A stretch of 64,000 nucleotides of DNA from Acinetobacter kookii (GTDB lineage Bacteria; Pseudomonadota; Gammaproteobacteria; Pseudomonadales; Moraxellaceae), in contig NZ_FMYO01000007.1 in NCBI RefSeq assembly GCF_900096895.1, positions 1-64,000 on the forward strand, given 5' to 3'. Position 1 is the first letter of the stretch; each line of letters begins with the position of its first letter. The notes under the pieces were generated by a model. That model saw only the letters and a program-made list of their open reading frames with translations. It did not search any database and was not told the DNA's origin. A program made the position numbers and the translations under genes. Below, in pieces: positions 38,824 through 48,163 of the stretch.

Positions 38824-39651
38824 TTACCAGGCAAATTGATAATCAGAAAATTTCGCTGCCGGTTTATTGCGGTGTAACTGGTCTTTTAATGGATCGCTAA
38901 AATCCGTCAAAATGTCATTTTTAATATTATGCAAACGGACATCTTCACGTTTACGCGGATGGGCAACAGGGACATCAACAATACGCTTAATCCGGCCCGG
39001 ATGGGGTTGCATCACCACCACGCGATCCCCTAAAAATACCGCTTCTTCTACGTCATGGGTCACAATCACCATGGTGATTTTTTCTGCCTGCCAAATCCGC
39101 TGTAATTCGTCCTGCAGGTTCTGACGGGTTAAGGCATCCAGTGCGCCAAAAGGCTCATCCAGAAATAAAATTTCCGGCCGGTTCACCAGACTGCGGGCAA
39201 TTGCCACACGCTGGTTCATGCCGCCTGAAAGCTGGGATGGATAGGCATTGGCAAAACTGGTCAGATTGACCAGTTGCAGATGTTCATCAATCAGCTGGTC
39301 TTCTTCAGCCCGTGTCAGCTTACTCTGATGCAGTGCAATACGTACATTTTCACGCACGCTTAACCAGGGAAAAAGGCGGTGGTCCTGAAACACGATCCCG
39401 CGCTGTAAACTGGTGCCAAAAATCTTTTTGCCATCCACCTGAATCTGCCCTTGATAGCTGTTTTCCAGCCCCACCAATAAGCGTAACAGTGTGGATTTAC
39501 CGCAGCCACTGCTGCCGACAATACTAATGAACTCACCCGGCTGGATGTCCAGATTAATATCTTCCAGCACGGTTAAAGCGTCATTGTTTTGTGTGGGATA
39601 GGTTTTGCTGAGCTGCTGAATAGATACATGGCCGGTTGCTTGCTGTGTCAT
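38824..39651 (-). CDS. ssuB: ABC transporter ATPase for sulfonate-type substrates (SsuB-like)
   Basis: 275-aa ATPase of the nitrate/taurine/sulfonate import group. Walker A GSSGCGKST (near residue 47), the Q-loop FQDHRLFPWLSVRENV, the ABC signature LSGGMNQRVAIARSL, Walker B ILFLDEPFGALD and the switch His in VTHDVEEAV are all present. The FQDHRLFPW form and the following GRIKRIVDVPVAHPRKR are typical of SsuB. It follows the ssuF-like gene by 36 bases on the minus strand. It has no permease beside it and probably serves one of the permeases of the operon at 41416-45820. Confidence 0.85.
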   Translation of the reverse strand: MTQQATGHVSIQQLSKTYPTQNNDALTVLEDINLDIQPGEFISIVGSSGCGKSTLLRLLVGLENSYQGQIQVDGKKIFGTSLQRGIVFQDHRLFPWLSVRENVRIALHQSKLTRAEEDQLIDEHLQLVNLTSFANAYPSQLSGGMNQRVAIARSLVNRPEILFLDEPFGALDALTRQNLQDELQRIWQAEKITMVIVTHDVEEAVFLGDRVVVMQPHPGRIKRIVDVPVAHPRKREDVRLHNIKNDILTDFSDPLKDQLHRNKPAAKFSDYQFAW

Positions 39652-39687
39652 CTCTCAATTCTCCTGTAAAGCTTGAGCAATGGCGAA

Positions 39688-39903
39688 TTAAAGCTTCGCC
39701 AGAGACACTTCCGTCGACTTGATCAACACCACCACTTCAGAACCGACTTTAAGGTCCAGATCTTTGACTGAACGGGTACTGATAATTGAAGTGAACAGAC
39801 CAGCTTTGGTTTCCACATTTATTTCAGAAACCACGTCACCTTCTAATACTTCTTGAATAATGCCTTTAAACTGGTTACGTACATTTACGGAAGTAATTGC
39901 CAT
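39688..39903 (-). CDS. ssuF: TOBE-domain molybdopterin-binding-like protein (SsuF-like)
   Basis: 71-aa protein made of one Mop/TOBE domain: NVRNQFKGIIQEVLEGDVVSE followed by AGLFTSIISTRSVKDLDLKVGSEVVVLIKSTEVSLAK, given here as positions 7-27 and 34-70. Free TOBE proteins bind molybdate or related oxyanions. In Pseudomonas putida the same kind of 71-aa protein, SsuF, is coded next to ssuB and is needed for growth on sulfonates and sulfate esters. Its position beside an SsuB-like ATPase here points to the same role. It is the first gene of a two-gene unit, divergent from the sigma-54 activator. Confidence 0.8.
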   Translation of the reverse strand: MAITSVNVRNQFKGIIQEVLEGDVVSEINVETKAGLFTSIISTRSVKDLDLKVGSEVVVLIKSTEVSLAKL

Positions 39904-39924
39904 TTTAGTTATGCCTTTTGTTAT

Positions 39925-39938
39925 TTAGAGATCTCTAA
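39925..39938. promoter_or_regulatory. 14-bp palindrome upstream of ssuF
   Basis: TTAGAGATCTCTAA is a perfect palindrome 22 bases before the ssuF ATG, within the 229-base divergent region shared with the sigma-54 activator gene. It is a candidate operator; no known regulator site is matched. The rest of this spacer is AT-rich and has no -24/-12 element. Confidence 0.35.
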
Positions 39939-40132
39939 TATAAAACAGATTATTGATTTGCTTTATCTTGATTTATCCTTTAGTTATCCCTATTTTTTTT
40001 ATCTTTTTAAAAGATAAATAATCCCAGCTTTAATTTATATCTGAAAGCGATAATCAAATACCGATATATTATTTATCATTCCATTTTAAATATTTCATGA
40101 TGATCAATATTTTCAACAAGTATAAGAATCTC

Positions 40133-41221
40133 ATGTCTATTTTAACCCACCCCAATGTACCCTCTGCCCTGAAGCATAAGCGTGCAACGGCGACGGTATT
40201 TGAAGACCCTTTATCACAGGCGCTGCTTGCCCGTATTGAACAGATTGCGCCAAGTGAAGCCAATGCGTTGATTATTGGCGACACCGGTACAGGCAAAGAA
40301 CTGGTCGCCCGGCAAATTCATCAGCTCAGCCATCGCGCCAAAGGCCCGTTTGTGGCGGTGAACTGTGGCGCTTTCACAGAATCACTGGTGGAAAGTGAAC
40401 TTTTTGGACACGAAAAAGGCGCTTTTACCGGTGCCATCCATACCCGCGTAGGCTGGTTTGAAGCGGCGCATAATGGCACCCTGTTTCTGGATGAAATTGG
40501 CGATTTATCGCTGTCCATGCAGGTCAAATTATTACGGGTGTTACAGGAACGCGAGATTGTGCGCATCGGTTCACTCAAGCCGATTCCGATCAATGTGCGC
40601 ATTATTGCCGCGACCAATGTCGATCTGGAAAAAGCCGTGCAGGACGGACGTTTCAGGGAGGACCTATTCTATCGCCTGCATGTGGCCTTACTCAAAATTC
40701 CAACGCTTTCAGAGCGTCGCGATGACATTCTGCCGCTGGCAAAACACTTTATTCAAGTCTACCAGACCGACCCGCATGCGACCCCGTTGCGCCTCAGCCA
40801 ACTGGCGCTTAAGAAACTGACTTTACACCCTTGGCCCGGCAATATCCGCGAGCTGGAAAACACCATTCACCATGCCGTTTTAGTCAGTAAAAATGGCGTG
40901 ATTGAACCGGAAGATATTACGTTTTCCAGTATTCAGTCGGCTGCCCAGAAAGCTGAACCTTTTAGTTTTGCTTCAATTTCTGCGGTAAACGGAACGATTA
41001 AGGATCTTCAGGATGCAGGACAACTTTTGGAACAGACATTTCAAAGTATTTTTCAGTCTTCGGAACAGTTTAAGCAGACCAATATCAATGAGCTGATAGA
41101 AGAAAAATTTATTCGCAGTGCCTATGAGTACTGCCAGTACAACCAGGTACATACTGCAAAATTATTAGGCGTGACCCGTAATGTCATTCGCACGCGTTTA
41201 TTAAAATATGGTTTATTATAA
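40133..41221 (+). CDS. Sigma-54-dependent activator without sensor domain (SfnR type)
   Basis: Enhancer-binding protein of about 362 aa that consists only of the AAA+ sigma-54 interaction domain and a Fis-type DNA-binding tail. Motifs: Walker A GDTGTGKE, the sigma-54 contact loop in [15 protein letters not shown], Walker [12 protein letters not shown], the [10 protein letters not shown] sensor II region and the [22 protein letters not shown]. There is no response-regulator, GAF or PAS domain, as in SfnR of Pseudomonas putida, which activates sulfone-degradation genes and is controlled by its own expression level. The start at 40133 is preferred to 40097; neither has a strong ribosome site. 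It sits between the two gene blocks with sigma-54 promoters. Confidence 0.88.
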   Translation: MSILTHPNVPSALKHKRATATVFEDPLSQALLARIEQIAPSEANALIIGDTGTGKELVARQIHQLSHRAKGPFVAVNCGAFTESLVESELFGHEKGAFTGAIHTRVGWFEAAHNGTLFLDEIGDLSLSMQVKLLRVLQEREIVRIGSLKPIPINVRIIAATNVDLEKAVQDGRFREDLFYRLHVALLKIPTLSERRDDILPLAKHFIQVYQTDPHATPLRLSQLALKKLTLHPWPGNIRELENTIHHAVLVSKNGVIEPEDITFSSIQSAAQKAEPFSFASISAVNGTIKDLQDAGQLLEQTFQSIFQSSEQFKQTNINELIEEKFIRSAYEYCQYNQVHTAKLLGVTRNVIRTRLLKYGLL

Positions 41222-41281
41222 ATATCCACTCATTTATTTTATTCTGCTTTTATTTTTCTATTTAAATTTTAACCAGATAAT

Positions 41282-41312
41282 AAAAACCTCGATTTATTTA
41301 TCGAGGTTTTTT
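41282..41312. terminator. Bidirectional terminator between the activator and the permease operon
   Basis: Stem AAAAACCTCGAT / ATCGAGGTTTTT with a 6-base loop, lying between convergent ends of the activator gene (41221) and the nine-gene minus-strand operon (41416). Confidence 0.92.
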
Positions 41313-41340
41313 ATTAGACTTCTTTTATAAATTGCCTTTA

Positions 41341-41359
41341 TTTCTCCCTAGGGGAGAAA
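41341..41359. other. Small hairpin before the operon end
   Basis: TTTCTCC / GGAGAAA with a CTAGG loop, 57 bases past the last stop of the minus-strand operon. It has no T run on either strand; it may protect the 3' end of the transcript. Confidence 0.4.
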
Positions 41360-41415
41360 ATTAAAGAGGGTATGAACAATTGAAAGAAGTCCATTTTAAT
41401 GCTTTTTATTTCCTA

Positions 41416-42246
41416 TTATTCTACAGGATTACGTTTCCAGGCGGTAAAGTATTTTTCCAGGCCAATTAAAATATAGTTAAACGATAGGCCGACCAGAGTA
41501 ATCACCAAAATACCGACAAACATTTGCGGAATTTCAAAACTGAACTGTGAATACATAATCAGATAGCCCAAACCCGCTTTGGCCCCGAACATTTCCACTG
41601 CCACCAAAGCCAGAATCGAGATCGCACCCGCCAGCCGGATGCCGACAAAAATCGTAGGAACAGAAGCAGGTAAAATCACTTTACGGAACAGTTGATGCGG
41701 TTTTAAACCCATGGTCCGTGCAGATTTAATTAACAATGGATCCACCGTTTGCACGCCTGTAATGGTGTTTAAAAGAATCGGCCAGGTGCAGGCATAAACC
41801 AGTAAGCTGATTTTGGATGCTTCACCAATACCCAGAAACAGGATAAATAAAGGCATTAAAGCCAAGGCTGTAGTATTACGGAACAGTTCCAGTAATGGAT
41901 TGAGGGTTTCTGCCACCAGTTTATACCAGCCAATCACCAAACCCAGTGGAATGGCAATGGCTAAGGCCAGCGCAAAACCAATGATTGAACGCTGAATACT
42001 GGCAAAGAAATGCGTGCCCAATTGACCGTTTTGATAGAGCTGCCAGGCCGTTTCCAACACAGTGGATAAGGGCGGTAAAAATGCCGGGCTGACCACACCT
42101 ATTCGGGGTAAGGTTTCCCAAAGCAATAAAAATAATAGGATAGCGATACTGCGTTTAAAAATGGTGTTCAGCCAGCTGAGTTCCATACGTGGTTTTGACG
42201 GACTATAGGTCGGGCTATGTGGAATCGCCTGTTGAGTCGATGACAT
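41416..42246 (-). CDS. ABC transporter permease, SsuC/TauC type
   Basis: 276-aa inner-membrane permease with six hydrophobic segments. The binding-protein-dependent signature is VGIRLAGAISILALVAVEMFG in the second half, and the cytoplasmic coupling loop is in MGLKPHQLFRKVILPASVPTIF. It is the last gene of the operon, 22 bases after the ATPase gene, and together they form a likely importer for sulfonate-type compounds with one of the two binding proteins. The substrate is inferred from context. Confidence 0.87.
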   Translation of the reverse strand: MSSTQQAIPHSPTYSPSKPRMELSWLNTIFKRSIAILLFLLLWETLPRIGVVSPAFLPPLSTVLETAWQLYQNGQLGTHFFASIQRSIIGFALALAIAIPLGLVIGWYKLVAETLNPLLELFRNTTALALMPLFILFLGIGEASKISLLVYACTWPILLNTITGVQTVDPLLIKSARTMGLKPHQLFRKVILPASVPTIFVGIRLAGAISILALVAVEMFGAKAGLGYLIMYSQFSFEIPQMFVGILVITLVGLSFNYILIGLEKYFTAWKRNPVE

Positions 42247-42268
42247 GATGAATATTCCTCAATTTTAT

Positions 42269-43102
42269 TTATGCGTGAGCAAGCTGTTTATCTTTTTCGA
42301 GTGCTTGCGCCTTAATCACTTCTTCGCTTAAAAGCGACCAGATTTGATGACGAATTTTGCCGTATTCAGCCGTTGAACGGATGTCCTCATCTTTGGCTTT
42401 CAGGCTGGCTGGAATGTCGATGATCTCCTTAATCCGTCCCGGTCGAGAAGTCATAATCGCCACGCGCTGGCTCAGGAAAATCGCTTCATCGATACTGTGG
42501 GTGATGAAAACGATGGTTTTTTTAGACGATTGCCAAATCTTGATCAGCTCTTCCTGCAAGGTTTCACGGGTTTGTGCATCCAGTGCGGCAAAAGGTTCAT
42601 CCATCAGTAGAATTTCCGGCTCATAAGCCAGACTGCGTGCAATGGCCACACGCTGCTTCATTCCACCGGAAAGTTCATTGGGATAATGTTTTTCAAAACC
42701 GGACAGCCCCACCAGTTGTAAATAATACAAGGCCTTTTCACGGCGGGTTTTCTTGTCGACACCTTTGGCTTCCAGGCCAAATTCAATATTTTCCAGAGCG
42801 GTCAGCCAGGGATATAAGGCATATTGCTGGAAGACGATGCCGCGATCTAGACCCGGTTGGGTAATCTGTTTACCACTGAGCAGAATCTGCCCCGAAGAAG
42901 GTCTGGTCAGCCCGGCAATCAGGTCCAGCAAGGTCGATTTACCGCAGCCACTTGGCCCCACAATCGAGACAAATTCGCCTTGCTGAATATCCAGCGTGAC
43001 ATTTTCCACTGCCACAAATTCCGGTTTGTAATTCTTGCTGTTGGGATGGTTCTGTGCAGGAAAAACTTTCCGCACATGATCTAGATTTAAAGCACTGCTC
43101 AT
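42269..43102 (-). CDS. ABC transporter ATPase, SsuB/TauB type
   Basis: 277-aa ATPase with Walker A GPSGCGKST, Q-loop FQQYALYPWLTALENI, signature LSGGMKQRVAIARSL, Walker B ILLMDEPFAALD and switch His in ITHSIDEAI. FQQYALYPW and the long C-terminal tail match the taurine/aliphatic sulfonate group. The longest reading begins at 43126 and would overlap the previous gene; the ATG at 43102 is preferred because AAGGA, inside the end of the binding-protein gene, lies 8 bases upstream. It is a paralogue of the ATPase at 38824. Confidence 0.88.
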   Translation of the reverse strand: MSSALNLDHVRKVFPAQNHPNSKNYKPEFVAVENVTLDIQQGEFVSIVGPSGCGKSTLLDLIAGLTRPSSGQILLSGKQITQPGLDRGIVFQQYALYPWLTALENIEFGLEAKGVDKKTRREKALYYLQLVGLSGFEKHYPNELSGGMKQRVAIARSLAYEPEILLMDEPFAALDAQTRETLQEELIKIWQSSKKTIVFITHSIDEAIFLSQRVAIMTSRPGRIKEIIDIPASLKAKDEDIRSTAEYGKIRHQIWSLLSEEVIKAQALEKDKQLAHA

Positions 43103-43106
43103 GATT

Positions 43107-44150
43107 TTATTCCTTATATTGTTCATTTTTTATAGTGGCGTATGGGTTAAAGGCATTGCTGTACAAGATTTTTACATTGAGCTGATTGGCTTTGAGTTTC
43201 TGTTCACTTACCAGCGCATTGACCCAAGGCTCGAAGTCTGCATCTTTTTGTACGCCGCCAATTTCAGCGACACCCGTGCCGGTATAAAACGGAATCAGCA
43301 CTTTGGTTTCATTGCGCTGACGCTTATCTATGATGCTTTCCATACGCGCAATAATTTGTTCTTTGGGCATGTGATGTAGCCACTCTTGGGCACGTGCCAC
43401 GCCATTCACAAAAGTTTTGGCAACGTCTGGATGCTGTTGAATAAAATCGTGTCGCATCGCATAACTGCCTGCAGTAAATGCTCCATACAATTCAATATCT
43501 TTAAAGATTGGACGCACGCCGCCTGTTTTCAGGGCGCGTTTTTCCAAAATGCCCGAGAACACGGCAATATCAATTTGTCCATTACGCAGTGCCTGTTCGA
43601 TACTCACTGGCGGCAACACAATCAGTTCCACTTCACGGATTTCTTCCGGGGTTAATCCATGACGTGCCAAATAATCTTTAACCACAAACTCGTAGTGTGC
43701 GCCAAAGGCATTCACCGCAACTTTTTTGCCAATGAAATCGCGTGCCTTACGGATCGGACTGTTTTCAAGCACATAAAAACCCACATTCATTTCCGCATCA
43801 CTGCCATAGGAGGCCACCACAGGAACCACATCCAGCCCTGCAGCGATGACTTTCACCATAGCCCCATTAAAGGCTGAGGCAAAATCGACATCGCCAGCAA
43901 CCAGGGTAAGTAAATCTTGCGGACCACCTTGCACCGTACCGACATAGTCCAGTTTAATCTTGCCGAAATAACCCAGATCTTGTGCCAGCTCCGGCAAAGA
44001 CACTAAGCCAGGATAACTCTGGTAGCGTAAGGTAGGCGTAGTTTTCGCATTTTGTGGTTCCACCTGCTGGCTACTACAACCCGCAATAATGCTGGCACTG
44101 ATGGTTACAGCTGCTAAAGCTTTTTGCCAAAATTTAGGAAGTATTTTCAT
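43107..44150 (-). CDS. ABC transporter substrate-binding lipoprotein, SsuA/TauA type
   Basis: 347-aa binding protein with a lipoprotein signal (lipobox IAGC, Cys near residue 25), so it is membrane-anchored in the periplasm. The NMT1/SsuA-like fold is visible in RYQSYPGLVSLPELAQDLG, DFASAFNGAMVKVIAAGLDVV and AVNAFGAHYEFVVKDYLARHG. It lies between the permease at 44163 and the ATPase, 12 and 4 bases away, a tight operon. The ligand is unknown; the group binds sulfonates, nitrate or thiamine precursors. Confidence 0.87.
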   Translation of the reverse strand: MKILPKFWQKALAAVTISASIIAGCSSQQVEPQNAKTTPTLRYQSYPGLVSLPELAQDLGYFGKIKLDYVGTVQGGPQDLLTLVAGDVDFASAFNGAMVKVIAAGLDVVPVVASYGSDAEMNVGFYVLENSPIRKARDFIGKKVAVNAFGAHYEFVVKDYLARHGLTPEEIREVELIVLPPVSIEQALRNGQIDIAVFSGILEKRALKTGGVRPIFKDIELYGAFTAGSYAMRHDFIQQHPDVAKTFVNGVARAQEWLHHMPKEQIIARMESIIDKRQRNETKVLIPFYTGTGVAEIGGVQKDADFEPWVNALVSEQKLKANQLNVKILYSNAFNPYATIKNEQYKE

Positions 44151-44162
44151 TATTATTTGCTC

Positions 44163-44975
44163 CTATACACGTTGCTGCCAGCGCAGCACTTTGCTTTCAA
44201 TCCGGGTCAGCGCTGCATTTAAAATCACACCGATGATGCCGATGCTGAACATGCCTAAAATAATCAGAGATACGTTGAACTGTTCCCGCCCGCGGATCAC
44301 CAGGTTACCCAGACCGACCCCGTAATTGGCCAATAGAAATTCTGAACCCACGGTCGCCAGCCAGGCGAAAATCAAACCGAGTTGCAGACCGACAAAAATC
44401 TGCGGACTGGCTGCCGGTAAAATCAGCTTGCGGTAGGTATACAGTTTCGGAAATTGATAGACTTTTGCGACTTCACTGTATTTCGCGCTGATGCTGCTCA
44501 CGCCTTCCAGGCTATGCAGTGCCACGGGATAAAATACCGAAAGGCTGATAAACAGGATTTTTGCGCCGTTGCCATAACCTAAAAAGGTTGAAATTAAAGG
44601 CAACCATGCAAACAGTGAGACCTGACGTAATACGTTAAAGCTGGGTGCAAATAACCAGTTGATCCAGCGTGTGGTGCCTAAGGCCACACCGAAAGCAACA
44701 CCCAGACTGGCGCCAATGACATAACCCGCAAAGTTACGGCTTAAACTCGCCGCAAAACCCTGCCAGAATTCGGTTTGGCTAAAGCTCTGGATTGCACTGC
44801 TGAATACCGTGAGAGGAGATGGAATCAGTTTGGCATCCAGCCACTGTAAGGCGGAAGCGGTCGCCCAAAGTGCAATAAATAACAGGGGTAAAATCAAGGC
44901 TTGCAGCACTTTAATGCTTTTTTCCACAGCTGGATTTACACGGATGGCTGATTTTTCAAGACTGAGTTCTGACAT
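44163..44975 (-). CDS. ABC transporter permease, SsuC/TauC type (second)
   Basis: 270-aa inner-membrane permease with six hydrophobic segments and the loop VAKVYQFPKLYTYRKLILPAASPQIFVGLQ, given here as positions 168-197, where the EAA-type coupling helix lies. It is 2 bases downstream of the preceding permease gene, so the two could form a heterodimer, or each may form a homodimer with its own ATPase. It belongs to the same operon as the two binding proteins. Confidence 0.87.
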   Translation of the reverse strand: MSELSLEKSAIRVNPAVEKSIKVLQALILPLLFIALWATASALQWLDAKLIPSPLTVFSSAIQSFSQTEFWQGFAASLSRNFAGYVIGASLGVAFGVALGTTRWINWLFAPSFNVLRQVSLFAWLPLISTFLGYGNGAKILFISLSVFYPVALHSLEGVSSISAKYSEVAKVYQFPKLYTYRKLILPAASPQIFVGLQLGLIFAWLATVGSEFLLANYGVGLGNLVIRGREQFNVSLIILGMFSIGIIGVILNAALTRIESKVLRWQQRV

Positions 44976-44977
44976 GA

Positions 44978-45820
44978 TTAGCCCCCTACCCGTGTTGCAT
45001 AAAAACGAGCAAGACGTTCAAAGGCAGCCAAACCACTGTCCAGAATAAAACCCGTGATGCCAATTAAAATAATGCCCATGAAAATAATATCCATCTGCAT
45101 CAATTGACGTCCCCACACCATGAGGAAGCCAATGCCTTCACTACTTGCCAGTAATTCCACAAACACCAAGGCCAGCCAGGCCTGCATCACGCCTTGGCGT
45201 AGACCGCTAATAATCGCAGGGAGGCTGGCAGGTAGAATGACTTTAGAAAAAGTCTGGAATTTGGAAAATTGATAGACCTGTGCCACTTCAAGTAAGCGGT
45301 TCGGTACTTGTTGAATGCCTTTAAAGGTTGCGATCAGTACCGGTGAAACCACGGCTAATGAGATCGCAACAATCTTCAAGGCTTCATCAATACCCAGGAA
45401 AATCATCAGCAGGGGAATCCAGCCAATAATTGGAAACTGGGTCAGGAGCTGAATCGTCGGCAAGACAAAGCGCTGTGCACGTTGCGACAGTGCAAACCAG
45501 ACTCCCAGACCGAGTCCCAGGCTCACCCCTAAAGCCACACTCCAGAAAATGCGTTTTGTACTGACCAGGAAATGCAATTGCAGATCACCTGACTGCCAGA
45601 GTTCAACCGTTGTACTCCAGACCAGCTGCGGTGCCGGTAAAATCTGTTCCGGCAACCATTGGCGTAGGGTGGCCACATACCAGAGTCCCAGCAGCAGCAC
45701 GGGTACAAGCAGACCACAAGCCAATTGCAAGGTTACGCTCAGGTACTTCTTAAAAAATCCAAATGCACTACGGTAACTTTGCCACTGTACCGAATGTGCG
45801 GTTACATTCGTAAGGCTCAT
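44978..45820 (-). CDS. ABC transporter permease, SsuC/TauC type (third)
   Basis: 280-aa inner-membrane permease with a coupling loop (VAQVYQFSKFQTFSKVILPASLP) very like that of the next permease (VAKVYQFPKLYTYRKLILPAASP), which suggests the two are duplicates or partners. Its ATG overlaps the stop of the MFS gene by 4 bases. Six hydrophobic segments are visible. No ATPase gene directly follows it; the nearest is at 42269. Confidence 0.87.
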   Translation of the reverse strand: MSLTNVTAHSVQWQSYRSAFGFFKKYLSVTLQLACGLLVPVLLLGLWYVATLRQWLPEQILPAPQLVWSTTVELWQSGDLQLHFLVSTKRIFWSVALGVSLGLGLGVWFALSQRAQRFVLPTIQLLTQFPIIGWIPLLMIFLGIDEALKIVAISLAVVSPVLIATFKGIQQVPNRLLEVAQVYQFSKFQTFSKVILPASLPAIISGLRQGVMQAWLALVFVELLASSEGIGFLMVWGRQLMQMDIIFMGIILIGITGFILDSGLAAFERLARFYATRVGG

Positions 45821-47073
45821 GATTCTTGTCCTTCTGCTATATGTTTTGAACCATCAGGTTTTAAAAAAGAAATAAATGCCTGATCTCGCAAGATCAGTAA
45901 AATTAATGCCAGAAATGCCAGACCAATCGGGAAAAATAGGTTTTGCAGACCGATGCTGGCACCCAATGCCGCTCCCAGAAATCCGCCAAACAAGCCACCA
46001 GCTGGACCCACCAAAGCCACGATGGGTGAGATTTTTGCCATTGCGGTTTGCTCACCCACTCTGGCAAATGCCATAAAGTTGGCAATGTGCAGCATGCCCA
46101 AACCGAGACCCAACATCAGCGATGCCGGCCACATCCAGAATGTAATCGGCGTGATGGCTAAAATCAGTAAGGCACTGCCCATTAAGCTCAGTCCGATCCA
46201 GTAAAATTTCGGATAGCCAATCAGTTCGGCCCAGCCACCCAGGGTAAATAAGGAACCGACAAAAACCAGGCCTTGGGTCGTCAACAACATGACTGCCGCC
46301 GATTCAGCCATGGAGAAGCTTTGAATGGCGATGACAACAATGAAAAAACCAAAATAGTTATTGGCCAGACTGCTTAAAAACTCTAAAGCGCAGACCATAC
46401 GTAAGGCAGCATGGGTTTTCAGTAATGCCAGTGGGGCAACTACATCTCGCCATTGAAAATGAGGAGCATTGGCGGCAGTCTGAGGCACTTGCTGAAAGCA
46501 AAATGGGGCAAAAAATAGCGTGGCCAGAAACATCAAGGCAACACAGTAAAAACTGCTGCTATAACCAAAGTGCTGAATCAGCAAGACGGTTAAAGCCGGG
46601 GCGATCAGGAAAAATCCCATCATGTGTGAACCCCGGAACCAGCCTGCTTTGGCTGGCCCAAGACGCTTTAAATTGCTCAGGAAAACGGTATTAATCGAGA
46701 CAAAGCGCATTGGTAAGACAAAGCTCACTAAGGCTGTCAATGCCAGTAAATACCAGGCACTTTCCTGCAGTGGGGTGAGCGCATACAAAGCTGCACCCAT
46801 CACACTGCCAAGACTAAAAACTTTCAGTGAACCGAGACGCTGCACCATGACCCCAATGGGCAGCGCCATCAACAAAATACCTGCACTTTGCGCTGCTGCA
46901 ATCAGTCCCAACTGAAGCTCTGTTGCTTCGAGCTGCACGGCGTACAATGAGATCAAAATACGGGCAACACCGACGCCTAAACCGGCGATAATCGTGAGGA
47001 GCACAAAACTGCTCATAAATTTCGTCGTTAATGGTGTTGAGACAACATTGCTTTCAATCGGATTCATAACCAC
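45817..47073 (-). CDS. MFS transporter
   Basis: 418-aa inner-membrane carrier with twelve hydrophobic segments and the loop 2-3 motif G-x-x-x-Q-R-L-G-S-L (IGVMVQRLGSLKVF), an MFS mark. It is embedded between a binding protein and ABC permease genes, with a 4-base overlap with the next gene, so it is co-transcribed. In a scavenging operon it could take up the same substrate or export the desulfonated product. The substrate cannot be told from sequence. Confidence 0.85.
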   Translation of the reverse strand: MVMNPIESNVVSTPLTTKFMSSFVLLTIIAGLGVGVARILISLYAVQLEATELQLGLIAAAQSAGILLMALPIGVMVQRLGSLKVFSLGSVMGAALYALTPLQESAWYLLALTALVSFVLPMRFVSINTVFLSNLKRLGPAKAGWFRGSHMMGFFLIAPALTVLLIQHFGYSSSFYCVALMFLATLFFAPFCFQQVPQTAANAPHFQWRDVVAPLALLKTHAALRMVCALEFLSSLANNYFGFFIVVIAIQSFSMAESAAVMLLTTQGLVFVGSLFTLGGWAELIGYPKFYWIGLSLMGSALLILAITPITFWMWPASLMLGLGLGMLHIANFMAFARVGEQTAMAKISPIVALVGPAGGLFGGFLGAALGASIGLQNLFFPIGLAFLALILLILRDQAFISFLKPDGSKHIAEGQES

Positions 47074-47082
47074 ATTCCTGAA

Positions 47083-48138
47083 TTATTTCGGCTGACCATT
47101 GGCATTAAATGCACGCCAATAGTTCTGTAAATTCAGTTCTTTCAAGGCATTGTTTAAGTACTTCGGCTCATACCAGGTTTTGGTATCGACATCGCGGCGG
47201 ATGAGTTTTGCGTCTTTGGCAATTTTTAATGCGCTGTCAATTTGTGCACGATGAAACTCGTCCAGTAATGGCGAAGTACGGTCTTTCAAGTTCCAGCCAT
47301 CCCAGGTTTTTTGGTAATCGACCAGTGGTATACCGCTTTGTGACCACAGCTTGTATTGGGTGACACGGTTGGCTTCTTCCGAGCTCCACTTTGCCTGTTT
47401 GATCAGCGTGGTAACGACTCGCTGCGTCACTTCTGGATATTGTTTTTCAAAACTTTCAGTTACCCAGAAATGCGCCAGTGGGGCAACTTTTGGATCTTTA
47501 ATTTCAATAAGCTTCTTGGCGACCCCACGTGAAACCAGACTAAAGGGTGAAGTAATCGCAGCATCAATATCCCCGGTGGCCAGTGCGGTACGCGCAGAGT
47601 AAGCGTCTTGTGAAATGACACGTAAGTCACGTTCAGTAAAGCCATATTTAGCCAGGACACGGTTAAAAACGATCTGTTGGTTTGTCCCTTTAAAGATTGA
47701 AAATTTCTTGCCTTTTAAGTCTGCAAATGACTTGGCATTTGAACCCGCAGGAACGACCACATAGGTTGGACCAAAGCGACCGGTTGAAAACAGAACCTTG
47801 GTTTTAAGACCCGTTGAACGACCCACCAATGACGGCAAGTCCCCATGTAAAGCAAAATCGACTTTACCGTTGGCTAAGGCTTCATTGGTGGCAGGCCCTG
47901 CACCCGGAAAGAATAACCACTTCACCGCAATGCCATCTTTCTTAAATTCCTGTTCCAACACACCACGTAAATGCGCTGAAGCAACAAAGCTCCCGCCTGT
48001 TTTTGGCTTACCGCCTTCACCGGCACCCGACATAGAAATGCGGATTTCTTTCGGATTGGCTGCATGGATGTGTAAACTTAGACCGAATGCGGAGAGGGCT
48101 AGAAATGTGGCCGCAATTTTTTTAGAAAAAAGTTTCAT
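47083..48138 (-). CDS. ABC transporter substrate-binding protein, aliphatic sulfonate type
   Basis: 351-aa periplasmic protein with a Sec signal peptide (cleavage after HIHA). SsuA-type features are FFPGAGPATNEALANGKVDFALHGDLPSLVG, given as positions 77-107, and FADLKGKKFSIFKGTNQQ, the loop that binds the sulfonate or similar oxyanion in relatives. It differs from the lipoprotein-type binding protein at 43107, so the operon carries two unlike binding proteins, pointing to two substrates or a relay. Confidence 0.87.
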   Translation of the reverse strand: MKLFSKKIAATFLALSAFGLSLHIHAANPKEIRISMSGAGEGGKPKTGGSFVASAHLRGVLEQEFKKDGIAVKWLFFPGAGPATNEALANGKVDFALHGDLPSLVGRSTGLKTKVLFSTGRFGPTYVVVPAGSNAKSFADLKGKKFSIFKGTNQQIVFNRVLAKYGFTERDLRVISQDAYSARTALATGDIDAAITSPFSLVSRGVAKKLIEIKDPKVAPLAHFWVTESFEKQYPEVTQRVVTTLIKQAKWSSEEANRVTQYKLWSQSGIPLVDYQKTWDGWNLKDRTSPLLDEFHRAQIDSALKIAKDAKLIRRDVDTKTWYEPKYLNNALKELNLQNYWRAFNANGQPK

Positions 48139-48163
48139 TAAATCTGTTCCTTAACAATCAAAA

